57,067 nt of DNA from Vitrella brassicaformis (Eukaryota; Sar; Vitrellaceae): contig CDMY01000530.1 in assembly GCA_001179505.1 (NCBI GenBank), forward strand, positions 1 to 57,067, read 5' to 3'. Below, in pieces: positions 20,427-31,986 of the stretch. A model generated the notes under the pieces. It ran no database searches, was not told the DNA's origin, and saw nothing but the letters and a program-made list of their open reading frames with translations. Within the stretch, counting starts at the first letter, position 1. Each line of letters starts with the position of its first letter. A program made the translations under genes and the position numbers.

Positions 20427-21789
20427 AGCGCTCATATGTCTACGCATTCCCATGGATGGTGACGCAGCTGAGGCGGCGGTTCTTCGTCCCGCTGGCTGTG
20501 GCTGGGTCGTCTCTGCTGGCCGCGTCGTCGGCCATGTGCGCACTCAAGGGCCGGGAGCTCGACGCCTTTGACGCGCTCTTCGCCACATGCATCACGTGGG
20601 CGTCAGAGAAAGAGAGAGAGAGAGAGAGAGAGGGAGAGATGCTTCCAGTCACAGCGCTGTGTGCGTGTGTGTGTGTGTGTGTGTTTGTCAGGCTGTGTTG
20701 CTGCTGCCGGTTCGTGTGTCGCCGTCAGTACTGCATCGTGTGGCCTCCCAATGTGGCGCCCCTCCCCCCTCCCCACGACCTCATCAGACGGGCAAATTGG
20801 CGAACGGCCAAGAACACACAACCGGTGCGCTATTTCGACACTTGACGGCGTGTGTCTGCATTCCTTATGCCCTCTCTCTTTGTGTGGTAGGCGATCGCCG
20901 TGACATTGGTGGCATTGGGGATCTGCGTGTTGGTCGCCCTGCTGCTGGCGATTTTCTCGCGCAGATCCCTCTCTGGGCTCTTCGAAACACTCGCCATGCA
21001 CACGTGGGCGGGCGAGGGAGTGGACGGGGCCACACGCCGACATACAGACACACAGACACACAGACACACAGACATACAGACACATGGATGGCCTGTGTGT
21101 GCGTGTGTGTGTGTGTGTGGGTGTGTGTCTGTGTGTGTGATTGTTAACTAACACAAGTGTGGTCAACTCTTGTCTGAGGGGCGTGCGGCTCGCGCTGACG
21201 GTGGGGTTCCACGGCCACTCGCCGCCCATCTTGCAGCCCCCCACCCCGCAGCCAGAAGCCTTTTCCCTCCTTGCGGCAGCTATCAATTTTCTTGCAAGGT
21301 GGGAGCTTGGGTGGGTCGGTGAGACGCACCCGACGTGTGTGTGTGTGTGTGTGTGTTGTAGGTTGGTGTGTTGCGTGTTGTGTGGGTCGGTGCTGTGCCT
21401 GACGTGCGAGCTGCACACGGATGCCTTGCAAGACGCCATAGGCACTGTCAGTCTGATGGATGGATGGATCGATGGATGGATGGATGGGGCGCATATCTCT
21501 CTCTGTCTGTGCGCTCATGTGTGTGTGCCTGGGTGTGTAGACTCTTGGCATGACGCCATCCATTCTCGCGAGCTATCTGGCGCTGCCGCCCGATGACGTC
21601 GGCAGGGTGGGTGAGCACACAGATTCTTCAGCAGACAGGCAGGCAGACAGACAGACATTGCTCTGTACGTGTGTGTCAGTATCTGGCGGCGAACCTGATG
21701 GTGCGTCTGGTCATGGGCGGCCCCCCATCTCTGCCCAAAAGTCAGCCCATCCCACCACACACACACACACACCAATCAGGCCATCCCTT

Positions 21790-21820
<31 letters not shown>

Positions 21821-23659
21821 ATGCGTCTGGCTCTTTCTCCGAGTACAGACACGCCCGTGTTGCATCACACAAGCCGCCCCACCCTCTTGACCATGACCAA
21901 CACCCACCCAATGGCCGCCCAGTACGTCACTTTCTCGCCCCCACTGAGGCCGCGACCATCGTCCCTGACCTCCGCAGTCATCGACAGCCAATGGTGCCCG
22001 GCAGCCATCCGCTCTCTCTTGCTGGGCTGGGGAGGGGGAGGGGGCGCTGTGACGTGCTACGCGGCCAATGCAGGGCTGGAGGGGGGCTTTGTGCTGAATA
22101 CTTGGGTTTATGACGTCTTCCACCGAGAGAGCAACATGGTGACAGAAAGAGAGAGAGACACACACACGGATGGATGGATGGATGTGTGATGTGCTGTGTT
22201 GTGTTGTGTGGATGCATGTCAGGTGTGGCGGACGTACTCTGAGGGCAGCGTGTCGCTCCTGCGGTCCCTCTACCTCTCCCTGGCCCATCTGCACATCCAC
22301 CTGACGAGCAAACCCAAGCCCCTCCCCCCACCGGCCCCCTACACCCCCAGTCGCCCAGCCACCCCCACAGCCACGCCCTTGCTGTGGGGCATCGGTCTCG
22401 CGGACGTCATCGACATGATCCAGGCGCTTATCGTGATCACGCGAGACGGCCTGTTGGACCTCTGGCGGGCTGTGTACATGCCCCCGACGCCCCCATCTGC
22501 GGTGGTGGGCATGGCGCTTATGGCTGAGGGAGAGAGAGATGGCCGACAAGGACAACAAGAGCAGCAGCCGAGGCCCGCTGCCGGTGGTGGTGGTGTGGAC
22601 CTGGACCCCTTCTTCAAATGCATCGCTCTCTCGGCGGCCCCAGTGAGCGGCAAGGAAGGGCCCGTCCCCCTCCCCTACCCCCACGCAGCCACACACATGA
22701 CCGACACCCATCCCCCCATGCATCTCCATCCCACATCCCTCTCTGCCCCATACAAGCGCCCCACTCAGTCGTCCGACGACCGCCAGAAGCATCGGGTCAC
22801 CCTGACGGCCAGCCGGACGACCACGAGCGCTTCGTCGTCTTACCTGAAGGATGTGGGCGCGAGTGACGACGGCTGTTCTGCTGGTGAGGGGATGGGCTGG
22901 CTGCGGTGGGCGCGACGCAGAGGGCGGCAGGGGGAGTGGAGGCGGGAGACGATGCACATGCAGGTACGTGTGTGTGGGTGGGGGGTGGGGGGGAGGGATG
23001 GATGTGTTGTGTCGTCTGTCGTCTGTCGGGTGGCAGGAGTCGATTGTGGGAACGATTCCCTTGGCCCTGATGCACCTCAGGGGTACGTTGGTTGCTCAGA
23101 TGTATACAAACAAAGTGTCACAAACACACACACAGACAGTGTGTGTGTGTGTGTGTGTGAAGGCATGACAGAGTGGGTGTGTCTGTCGTACGATATCGAC
23201 ACATGTGGCATGGCGCAGCAGCACTCATCCCTGCAGCAACTCGTCGTCGAGAACGTAAGCCACTCACTCCTGACCCCCCCACACAGACATTCCCACTGCA
23301 CACTGTCTGTTGTCCAACTGTCTGTCCCATTCATTTATCAGCTTCGTTTGCTCCGCGCCTGTCACTCCCTGCTGGCGCCCAGCCGCCTGGAGCACCTCGA
23401 CCGCACCACCACCGCACACTGCCGCACACTCCACACAGGTTAATACCTTAACCCCAATGCCCTCCCCTCCCTCCTCTATGTGTATGTGTGTGGGTGTCTG
23501 TGTGCAGAGCTGGAGCTGTGTCTGGGCCGTCTGCTGGCGACGTTTGCTCCCTGTGGGTCGGCGAGGGGCGACAGCGAGTGTTTCTCGTCGATCCCGTGGT
23601 ACCTCATGGACGACTTCGAAGAGGCACGGGCGAACCTGCAGGCATGTCGGCGGCAGTGA
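19974..23659 (+). CDS. NDC1: NDC1-like nuclear-pore membrane protein
   Basis: The first exon starts MASNRAVDTVRDAFHWALL. Successive exons encode hydrophobic spans: LLASTITPATQGGLMLAAV, VYLSAVLSVMASWAVGCFLV, FFVPLAVAGSSLLAASSAM, IAVTLVALGICVLVALLLAI and LVCCVLCGSVLCLTCEL, about six in total. A soluble C-terminal half follows: DPFFKCIALSAAP, IPLALMHLRG, VCLSYDIDTCGMAQQHSSL, a Leu-rich helix, and ELELCLGRLLATFAPCG, with TGA at 23657-23659. The layout (six N-terminal spans, then a helical half with an invariant-like DxxG[VM][VA]Q segment) matches Ndc1/TMEM48, which anchors the nuclear pore complex. Sequence similarity is weak, so the name is tentative. Introns are loaded with GT microsatellites; the one near 20340-20425 is almost pure (GT)n. 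Confidence 0.55.
20367..20424 (+). repeat. (GT)n intronic microsatellite
   Basis: A nearly uninterrupted GT tract runs into the GCAG acceptor of an NDC1-like intron. It is the longest of many such tracts in the window. Confidence 0.9.
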
Positions 23660-24170
23660 CTGAGGGTGTGCAGTGTGGAGGCAGCCAGCCAGGCAGCCGG
23701 GCCAGGTATCTCTCTCTTCTCGGTATGCCTGTGGGTGGTTGGTGGCTAGGTGGGTGGTCCAATGGACAGATGAGCGCGTGTGCGTGTGCGTCTGTGCGTC
23801 TGTGTCCGTGTGTGTGTCTGTGTGTTTCTGTATTTGTCGGCAGCCATCTGACGGGTGATTAGCTCACATGCAGAGGTGTGTGTGTGTGTGTCTGTGTGTG
23901 TGGATTGAGTGACTTACTACTTGAAGAGCTCTTGCGTGTCCCCAGGCCACACACGGGGGAGGTCATCCACGCATGCAGCCAGCCAGACAGCCAGCCAGCC
24001 AGACTGGAGCTCACACTACTCTAATCCATCCATCCATCCATCAGCAGCTCGAGCTCGAGCAGCAGCTACACATGCATCCTCCATCCCATCTACACGTACC
24101 CGCCGCTACATATGGCCACTTGCTGCAGGCCGTGCTACCACCCCATGTGCGGCAGACATCTATCTATCTT
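23660..24170. other. Convergent intergenic region
   Basis: The 3' ends of the NDC1-like (+) and CCCH (-) genes face each other here. There are GT-rich and CCAG-rich stretches but no supported exon. Confidence 0.5.
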
Positions 24171-24285
24171 TCAGCCGCCCGCCACGCTTTGGTTGCCCTC
24201 GTTTGCACGAGGCTTGTCGCGGTCGCTCTCCTCAGACGGACTGCGCCGCAGCAACGGCCGGATGGTCAAACACGCCAAACTGACA

Positions 24286-24323
<38 letters not shown>

Positions 24324-25118
24324 TAGAGAGAGAGGGGACAGACAAATGACACGTATTTGTGTGGGTGTGTATGTGCGTGGCTGTGGGTGTGGCGAACACT
24401 CACCGCCTGTTGGTGTCCTCCAGCTGCATGACGCGCTGCATGAGTTCATCCTTCTCCTGCTGGTGCTGCTGCTCCATCCGCGCCATCTCGCGACGCAGCA
24501 TGTCCACCAACGCACTTGACATACACACACACACAGAAACACACACACATACACACAGAGAGAGAGATGGGTACTTGCGTATGCGTGTGTCTGTCTGTGT
24601 GGGTAGGTAGCTGCGCACCTCTCACTGGCGGCGGCGTATGCGTCGTCGTGGAAGGAGGGCGGGGGCCGGCAGTAGGCCTCGCCGTAGTACTGGTCCTGGT
24701 ACGAGCCATACCCATACATGTCGCCCCCAAACATGGCCAACGGCCTGCAGCATGGGCATCACACAACACACCAACCAGTAAATGAACTCACAGAGAGAGG
24801 AAGACAGAGGAAGTGGTCACATCTCGTGCTCGTAGCCCGGAGGAGGCGGTGGTGGTGGTGGCGGTGGTGGCGGTGGCGGCATGGGCTGCTGCCCCATCAT
24901 GTGGATGGACGACACGCCAGAATCCGCACACGACAGCCCAATGCCACCCCTGCACGACACACGACACCAAGCCAAAAAAAGGCCATCCATCCATGCATCC
25001 ATCCATCCATCGCACTTACTGTCCAACGAGCGATGGTGCGGCCGACACGGGGCGCGTGCTGCCCCCACACTTGATGATGTCGTCGTATCCCGCCACTATG
25101 TCCATGTATCCCCCCTGC

Positions 25119-25153
<35 letters not shown>

Positions 25154-25840
25154 CTCGTCCGCATCATAGAAGGGGGGCGAGTCGTCCAGGTCCTTGGTGG
25201 TGGGATTTTTGCCGTTGTGGTTGGTGTGGTTGGTGGTGGTGGTGGTGGTGATGGCGCCCTTCTTGACCCAGCCTTGTGTGGCGTTGGTCATGAAGATGGG
25301 CGTGGTCTGCATCAGCTTGGAAGATGACGACACGTCCCGACCGCGCAACTCCTCAACGCCGTGCGCAAAGGCACACTGCAGTCACCGCACCAATGAAGGC
25401 ACACACACACACACACACACACAAAGATGCCATGGGGCGTTTTCCCATCCCTCCGCTGCTCTCTCTCTTTCTCTCTCTGTGTGGATGCTCTGGTGTGGTG
25501 TGGGTGAGGGCATAACACGTACCTTGACCCCGAATCTGCATTTGCCCTCCTGCCAGTTCTGGCACAGCTCCGTCTTGTACATGCTCCCGTACATCCTCGC
25601 CTTCCGCGCGCAACGCCTGCAGCCAGCCATTGACCACACACACACACACACACACACACAAGAAGATCTCTCGAGATCTGTCCTCTGGATGGATGGATGG
25701 ATGGATGGACGGACAGGTGCGATGGCATGGCCAGATGTTCTCGGCAGTAGCTGTTTTCACACACACAATACAACGTACGTGCTGCTGCTGCTCTCGGCTT
25801 TCTCTCTCCTCCTTCTTGAACCAGGTCCGTCAGCAAACAT
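24171..25840 (-). CDS. Tristetraprolin-type CCCH zinc finger protein
   Basis: Seven exons give 328 residues: 25840-25779, 25616-25523, 25375-25020, 24949-24821, 24744-24619, 24514-24404 and 24279-24171, all in phase. It starts MFADGPGSRRRREKAESSSS. The CCCH finger has the YKTELC lead-in of the TTP/ZFP36 family: YKTELCQNWQEGKCRFGVKC then AFAHG (C-x7-C-x5-C-x3-H), interrupted by an intron before the third Cys. Only one finger is present, against two in animal TTP. Downstream are a Gly/Glu-rich segment, a run of about 14 Pro (24850-24885) ending PGYEHEM, a Tyr/Gly-rich patch (MYGYGSYQDQYYGEAY), a coiled coil (LRREMARMEQQHQQEKDELM) and a basic tail. Probable mRNA-binding regulator. It is head-to-head with H2A. 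Confidence 0.85.
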
Positions 25841-26101
25841 CGTTCATCAGCACCCGCTACGAACCTGTTGGTAGGATCCCAGATGTGACCGCGGGAACAG
25901 GCTATCCTGGCCAACGCGTGTGTGTTTACGTAGGCCATCCCTCTTTTCGAAGGTTATTGAGGTGTTTTTGCGCGAGATCTAAGCGCCTGAGCCCCTCCTA
26001 AGGCCATCTGCAGCTGACGGCAGCCACCCGACAGGCGCATCTCTGTCCACCCCTCCCTCTCTACCCGTGGGCACAAAGGCATCTGTGTTGTGTGTGTGGT
26101 G
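25841..26101. promoter_or_regulatory. Putative bidirectional promoter, CCCH gene / H2A
   Basis: 261 bp lie between opposing start codons. No core promoter element can be named by eye. Confidence 0.4.
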
Positions 26102-26861
26102 ATGTCGGGCAAAGGCAAGGGCGGCCGCGGCAAGACCGCCGAGAAGACCAAGAAGGTCAGCACGGCAGATGGAGGGATGGATGGATGAATGAATGAATGG
26201 ATGGATGGGTGGATGGATGGATGGGCACCATGGATCTGTTGTGATGTGTGGTGTGATGTGGTGTGGTGTGGTGTGTTGGCGCCCTTCCTTGGTTCGTTCG
26301 TTCTGCAGGTGAGCCAGTCGGTGCGTGCGGGTCTGCAGTTCCCCGTGGCGCGCATCGCCCGCAACCTCAAGAAGGGCCGCTACGCCAAGCGTGTGGCCAA
26401 AGGCGCACCCGTCTACCTCGCCGCCGTGCTCGAGTATCTGTGTGCTGAGGTCCTCGAATTGGCCGGCAACGCCGCCCGCGACCACAAGAAGGTCAGAGGG
26501 GGACAGAGAGGGTGGATGGATGGATGGATGGAGGGATGGAGGGGTGTGAGAGGTGTGTGTGTGTGTGTGTGTCAGAGTCGCATCACGCCCCGCCACCTGA
26601 TGTTGGCCATCAAGAACGACGAGGAGCTCGCCGAGTACATGAAGGGCGTGACCATCTCCATGGGCGGCGTACTGCCCAACATACACTCAGTCCTCCTGCC
26701 CAAGAAGTAAGCACACACACACCACACACAGGGAGATTCATGGGCTGAGGAGACGCACACAAATCGGGGGGTGCCTTCTGTTGTGGTGTGTTTATGTGTG
26801 TGTGTGCAGGTCTAAGGCCAAGGCTAGGAAGGATGCAGAGGCCGCCAACAACGAGGAGTGA
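26102..26861 (+). CDS. H2A: Histone H2A
   Basis: Four exons (26102-26155, 26309-26491, 26576-26706, 26810-26861) encode 139 residues. The tail [18 protein letters not shown] precedes the histone fold: [83 protein letters not shown], and a C-terminal tail [16 protein letters not shown]. The acidic-patch and docking residues mark canonical H2A rather than H2A.Z, although [10 protein letters not shown] is Z-like. There is no SQE/D phospho-motif, so it is not H2A.X. Three introns are unusual for a core histone and suggest polyadenylated, possibly replication-independent expression. The last donor overlaps a stop codon (AAGTAAGC), so intron retention would end the protein exactly at LLPKK. Confidence 0.96.
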
Positions 26862-26952
26862 ACCGACACACACCACAACACACCACACCACATAATACGA
26901 CACAGTACGAAGACAACACATCACAACGGAACGAGCGGCCTCACCCATACGG

Positions 26953-26985
<33 letters not shown>

Positions 26986-27402
26986 TGGACACACATACAC
27001 GAGCCGGGGGCGGGTAGATCTGTATGTCGGCTGACGGGCTGGCTTTCTCTCTCTCTCTCTCTCTCTTGTCTTGCCTGCGGCCGTGCGGCCACACACACGC
27101 ATACACACAGAGGGGGCGTAGCGGCGATTTTGCTGACAGCCACCGACCCATACACACATACACACATACACACATACACGTGCTCACCTGTACATACCAT
27201 GCATGTGTGTGTGTGTGTGTGTGTGTGGCCGTCGTCCCTCTGGCTGACCTCCTCTCTCTTCCCGCGTCCGGCTGGCTGGCTGGCTGCCCTCTGTATCTCT
27301 CTCCCCCACATTTTTGGTGTTGATGGCCGGTTTTCCCACCCATCGTCCACACATGTCCACACACCTATGAATGCTTCTCTTCTCTCTCCTCCCCTTGAAA
27401 GC

Positions 27403-27433
<31 letters not shown>

Positions 27434-28057
27434 TCCCACATCTGTGCAGCCGACACACGCCATCTTGTTGGCCGGTAGCTCCGTCCTTTCCATGCCACCA
27501 TATTCATGTCTGCATGTTTCCATGGGATGTCTGCATGCATTGTGTCGGTGAGTGAGTGAGTGCATGAGTGTAATTAATCAATTGGTTGTGCAGATGGCTA
27601 TCGGGTGAAGTGCCTAGGTCAATTCCTGTGCTTGTCTGCGTGGATGGATGGATGGATGGACGAATCGCACCGTGACGGACAGCTCCATGTGCGCGTGCAT
27701 GTGTCAGTGTGACTCTTGTGTGTGCCTGCAGTGCATCTTGCATGTTCGTGCGCATGTATGTGTGAGTGTGATCTCGTTGCACGTATTCCAGCAGCCACAG
27801 TTCAATGCACTAATACGCACGCAGTTGGTCGACTGACTCCTTGCATACCACACACACACACACACGCATCCACAGACAGACAGAGAGAGAGGCAGACACA
27901 GACAAGTGATAGCCCCACCCACCCATAGACACAACACGCCCACGACTCAGGCACGCAGGCAGTTCCATCGGTCGCCCAGTGCCGCGTTCGGCAGTGTGGC
28001 CGCAGAGCCGAACGCTGTAGACACACGGGAGGAAACAGGGAGGTGAATGGATGGATG
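26862..28057. other. Intergenic, microsatellite-rich
   Basis: Contains (CA)n at 26954-26980, (CT)n at 27050-27065, (GT)n at 27204-27226, (ACAG)n at 27403-27432 and TGGA repeats. I see no exon here. Sequence near 27600 (GCCTAGGTCAATTCC) recurs near 32690 and marks the left edge of the tandem array. Confidence 0.6.
27403..27433. repeat. (ACAG)n microsatellite
   Basis: About seven to eight perfect ACAG units in an intergenic region. Confidence 0.9.
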
Positions 28058-28510
28058 TCAGCTGCATTCGTCAGGCTGTCTGCTTCGACTTACGACCGTA
28101 GAGGAGGATGGCGGCCATCGTGATGACGCCATAAGTGGACAGCCATGTTGTGGTACGTCCCACAGACAAACAACACATTGAGGATTGCCAGCAGAGGGCC
28201 TCCCGCTGCAAACAAAGCACCAAACGATGGCAAAGATGGATGGCAACTCACTGCAAAGAGTGTCTTCGCAGCTCGCCTGCTTACCGATGCCGCACATGGC
28301 GACGATGCCGGCACATAAACTGACGTCAGGCATCAGGACAATCACACTCGCTCCCAAGGCCACCATCCATAAACCAGCAAGACTCCACGCACAAACACAA
28401 CAACCAACCATCGCCCCATTTGTTTGCAGCAGCATCTCCCAGTAGAAGCGACCCTTGCCAAACACATCCGGGAGATAAAATCTCAGCAGACAACAAATCA
28501 AACTGATCAT
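28058..28510 (-). pseudogene. Membrane-protein relic, unit 1
   Basis: The minus strand encodes FYLPDVFGKGRFYWEMLLQ, then hydrophobic spans (GCCVCAWSLAGLWMVALGAS, MPDVSLCAGIVAMCGIG, a GTAAGC donor, then GPLLAILNVLFVCGTYHNMA). Compared with the unit 3 copy at 38.3 kb, 11 bases are missing after GTYHNMA, shifting the frame before GVITMAAILLY. Unrecognised multi-pass membrane family. No complete gene structure could be built. Confidence 0.5.
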
Positions 28511-28687
28511 GTGCCCACCTCCCTCAGTGCTCTACCATACAGAAAAACTACCGCATCCCCTCTATCTATGACAGAAATACTGAGCGAGCCAGAGGCGAAG
28601 TTGGTGAGTGCAAGCAACATTGGCTCGCCACGACTGCCACCTCCCTCACCACTCACTCTATTTATACCCTCAGACATGTCTGTCTGT

Positions 28688-29576
28688 CTATCGTGAGAAG
28701 AGACTGAAGATGATACCCCACGTTACGGCACGCCAGAAACGCTTGGCAGGTGAGTCCTCGTCCTCCGCAGCTGCAGCCACCAGGCAGGCAGGCAGGGAGG
28801 GAGGGAGGCAGGGAGGCAGGGAGGGAGGGAGACAAAGGGGACAGATCAGAACAGCACACAGAAATGCACGCATGAAAGTTACGAGTGCTGGTGTGTTTGT
28901 CATACGTCGTGGCGGTGGTGGGTAGATGATGAAGCGGACCGCCTTCTTGGGGGTCTCTCCCCGACCTGATCAGTGGACATCAGAAATACCAACACACCAA
29001 TCACACACAGTGATTTGTTAACTGACCTCTGACGACCTCCCGGACAGGCCATCTCGGATCAATGTTGCGCTTGAGGGACACCTCAGGGATTATTCTACCC
29101 TGACGCGCCCGCACGTGGCCTTTCACGCTCAACGGGCACCTCTCGTTTGCCACCTCCCCGAACTCGTCCATCGTCATGCCCTCCGTCAGAGGGACGTCGA
29201 ACACGCGGCCGCATTGTGTGCCATCTTGCTCGAAGGCTTGGGCAAACAGGCAGTCCTCTGCAGGGCTCCCCTGCTGATCTTTCTTCGGCTTGCTGCTGGG
29301 GAAGCCTGTGCGGAACTGCTGCATAGCTTGGGAGGTGGCCGGGAGGATGGATGGGTCTTTGAGTTGGGAGAGAGGAAGCTGCAGGCGGCTGGTCGAGGCG
29401 CGACGACGGAGGGAGGGCGGGCTCACCACGAATGACGGAACCTCCCCAGCCTGCATGGCACACACACATGGCACACACACATCACAGTGATGCTACGAAA
29501 TGTGTGCGTCTGATCACCTTGTTGCTGGCGCCCAGGGAAGGCACGAATAGCAGAATAGCCCACATCGACATCATCA
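28688..29576 (-). CDS. Signal-peptide protein of unknown family
   Basis: Four exons in compatible phases. Exon 1 (29576-29520) reads MMSMWAILLFVPSLGASNK, a clear signal peptide or signal anchor. Exon 2 runs AGEVPSFVVSPPSLRRR, LQLPLSQLKDPSILPATSQ, GTQCGRVFDVPLTEGMTMDE and EVSLKRNIDPRWPVREVVRG. Exon 3 reads RGETPKKAVRFIIYPPPPR. Exon 4 reads AEDEDSPAKRFWRAVTWG, a short hydrophobic IIFSLF and a TAG at 28688-28690. The body is globular and hydrophilic, and the short C-terminal hydrophobic patch may be a second membrane contact. I do not recognise the family. It is expressed away from the 29639 gene with only 62 bp between start codons. Confidence 0.6.
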
Positions 29577-29638
29577 GGGAATGGTTTGTTGAACCCTGTA
29601 GCCCAGCACAAACCCTTGACCCGACGAGGGCGTGAAGG
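29577..29638. promoter_or_regulatory. 62-bp bidirectional start-to-start spacer
   Basis: Opposing ATGs at 29576 (-) and 29639 (+) leave 62 bp. No TATA box is seen. The 5' UTRs must be very short or overlap the opposite gene. Confidence 0.4.
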
Positions 29639-30721
29639 ATGGATGAGCTTTTGCGAGAGTGTGTGCGGCAAGATGTTCTATCTCGCTTGCGCAAGTCTTT
29701 TCCAACCACATTCAAGGTGAGGTTATGAACAGATCAGCTCGAGGCAGATCTTGGCACGGGAGCTCACGATGGGCTGACATTGCCTGTGTCCACAGACTCA
29801 CCTGGGCATCCCTCCCGTCAGCCCCGAATCGTTCAATGCACTCATTTTCGAGGTGCTTGCGCACTCATCGGTCACAGGGGGCAGTGACCGGAATGAAGAG
29901 CTGCTGCCGGGCTATGAGTTGACAGTGGCCGATGACAGCCCTTCACTCAGGAATGCCGTATGGCAGGTATGTGGGACAGCAGGAACTCACTCACATTGAA
30001 TGTCACGTCTGTCACGTCTGTCTGTTGCTCCATGGCGCATCCGGTGTTTTTCAGAGGTGTGCAGAGCGGGAACAAGTCCGTCGATGCATTCCTGGCGGCA
30101 GCCAACGGGTTCCTACAGGATGAGGGGCACATGAAGGAGCTGAGGACGATGATCGATCGTGCCCGACAAAGCGACGCCGCCAATCCGTTGGTAGGACGAC
30201 GGCAGGAGGCAGGAGGTCACACGCACACACACACACACGAACACACACATATGATGTTTTGGCAGCACGTCCATCTCGCCTTCGTCACCCAGCTGGCCGC
30301 CCGACTCACCCGCCTCACAAGAATCACCCTCCAGTACCCTGACGGCTTCATCTGCTGGTGTTTCGACGTCTTTGTGGCCATCATCGAGGGCCACATCGCC
30401 GGCCGACGGGCAGCCAACCTGGGCGGCGGGACGCTGCACACCATCACCATCAAAGAGGGGGTTCGGCTGACCGGCACGGCGAGACTTGCGAGGCTGCATT
30501 CACCCCTCCCCACTCGTCTCGACCCGCCCCCCACTCTTGACGCACTCACCACTGTTGCCGGCCTGTGGAGTGGTACTTACTGTGAGGTGCTGGCCAACCG
30601 ACGCTGGCTGATGCCCTCACTCGCCGTCGTGCGGCAGTGGGGATGGGAAGCCGATAGACTGGGCCGCTTCATCAGCTCGTCCCCCTCCCTGCGGTGCGTG
30701 GACGGCAGCTTTAGGGGTTAG
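29639..30721 (+). CDS. Chimeric gene: unknown N-terminal exons fused to truncated F-box-like copy A
   Basis: Exons 1-3 are unrelated to the other array members: MDELLRECVRQDVLSRLRKS, then LGIPPVSPESFNALIFEV and PGYELTVADDSPSLRNAVWQ, then NKSVDAFLAAANGFLQDEG. They look like a helical, acidic small protein I cannot name. The next exon begins at an acceptor inside the sequence TTTTGGCAG, which in copies B and C is coding (FWQ), and then follows the F-box-like family (RLTRITLQYPDG, IIEGHIAGRRAANL, LDPPPTLDAL). The frame ends at TAG 30719-30721 where copy C has GAG. The product would be about 290-300 residues. The fusion joins a neighbouring gene's 5' end to a truncated family copy. Confidence 0.5.
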
Positions 30722-31986
30722 GGGTGGGCAGGTGTGTTTGAGGGCATCCCTGCGGCAGGTGTTGGGCAGCAGGGGGGGCCACTCGCTCAGCTGGAGAGCA
30801 TCGGCACCATCGAGATCGATGACTGGGACCATCGGTCGCGGGAGGGCATCGAGCGGCTTGAGGTGAAGACAAAGGACGCACGTGTGCAGCAGGGCGTGGG
30901 GGTTGGCTCATGATGTCCTTCCTGTATCTGTGTCTTGTTGCCTTCAGGAAGTGCTCGTTGCGCGGGGCTGCCGACAGTCACTCAATCAGCTGCACGTGGA
31001 CCTTCATGGCGCCCACGTCGGCCGCCGCACCTTGCCCGTCTTGCTGGCCCTGGACCGGCTGGTCGGCGCGTGCTGCCGACAGGACGCCCCACTCACCACC
31101 GCCCCTCACTTTACCCCCTTCGACCTCTCTCTCTTCTACGGCAACGAGTTCCCCATCCGCCCGTCGCCCTCATTCAAGACCATGCTGCAGCAGCTGGCCC
31201 GGCAGGCCACATCGGTGGAGTACATCTTCATCCAGGACGGCCTCACCGACCCACACACCAACCCCAGCCCGTCGGCCATCGACATTGCGTCCAGCCTCTC
31301 ATTCGACGAGGCCAGGGTGGTGGAGGTCAAGAATGCCCGTGGCTTCGATCCCCCACTCGACACCCCCTCGCCCCACCCCACCATCATCACCCACCTCAAG
31401 CCGTTCCCGAGAGCCTCAGGACTGCATGTCTGGGACAAATTGGGTGGTGCAGCTGGCCAGCTGCTGGCCAGCAAGATGCCCAAGAAGGTGTGGCGGGTGG
31501 AGATTTACAGGGTGCCGGGTGCTGAGAAGGTGGGCGTGTTGGCCGCGCTGGGGAGGGACAGGGAGAGGGAGGTGGGTGCGGTAGACATGAGGGAGATCGG
31601 GGTCGACCAGCTAGCGGGGGCGGTCGGCAGATTGCCGACGATCAAGACGCTGGAGCTCATCACGACACGTACGTTGAGAAGAGAAGAAGCGTGTCCGTCC
31701 GTCCTCATTTCCGCTTTGTGTGTGTTTCCCCTCTTTAGTGCCCGATGATGCGGAGGATGCGGGCAGCCTCGTCCGCACCGGCCTCTCGTCGGTGATCCCG
31801 CACATCATGCAGTGGCTGAGTGTGAGGGTCCGCGACACCGCCAATGAGCAGCATGATTCCATCATGGCCTCCCTCCCTGACGGCACCAACATCGGTGCCT
31901 TGAGCATCACACGTGTCGGCCGTGCCGGGGGCGACACATGGGTGTCGATGACTGCACTTCCCACTGCCAGAAAGGTGAGGGAATGA
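30722..31986 (+). pseudogene. 3' part of F-box-like copy A, beyond the nonsense codon
   Basis: The frame continues past the TAG in register with copies B and C: GWAGVFEGIPAAGVGQQGGP, an intron, EVLVARGCRQSLNQLHVDL, PSPSFKTMLQQLARQATSVE, YIFIQDGLTDPHTNP, and after a GTACGT intron the final exon VPDDAEDAGSLVRTGLSS to TGA at 31984-31986. Splice sites and reading frame are otherwise intact, so the nonsense mutation is recent or an error. Confidence 0.6.

Noticed and set aside
20289-21445. Frames encoding runs such as CVCVCV, THTHTH or SLSLSL
   Set aside because: They are translations of GT, CA and CT dinucleotide repeats in introns.
21776-22957. 393-codon minus-strand frame
   Set aside because: It is antisense to well-supported NDC1-like exons and contains microsatellite-encoded repeats; no family similarity.
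26102-26861. H2A.Z or H2A.X assignment
   Set aside because: [18 protein letters not shown] and the lack of a terminal SQ motif point to canonical H2A.
30708-30728. Telomere-like TTTAGGGGTTAGGGG
   Set aside because: It lies in the coding sequence of F-box-like copy A and its paralogues read TTTAGGGGTGAGGGG; it is not tandem.
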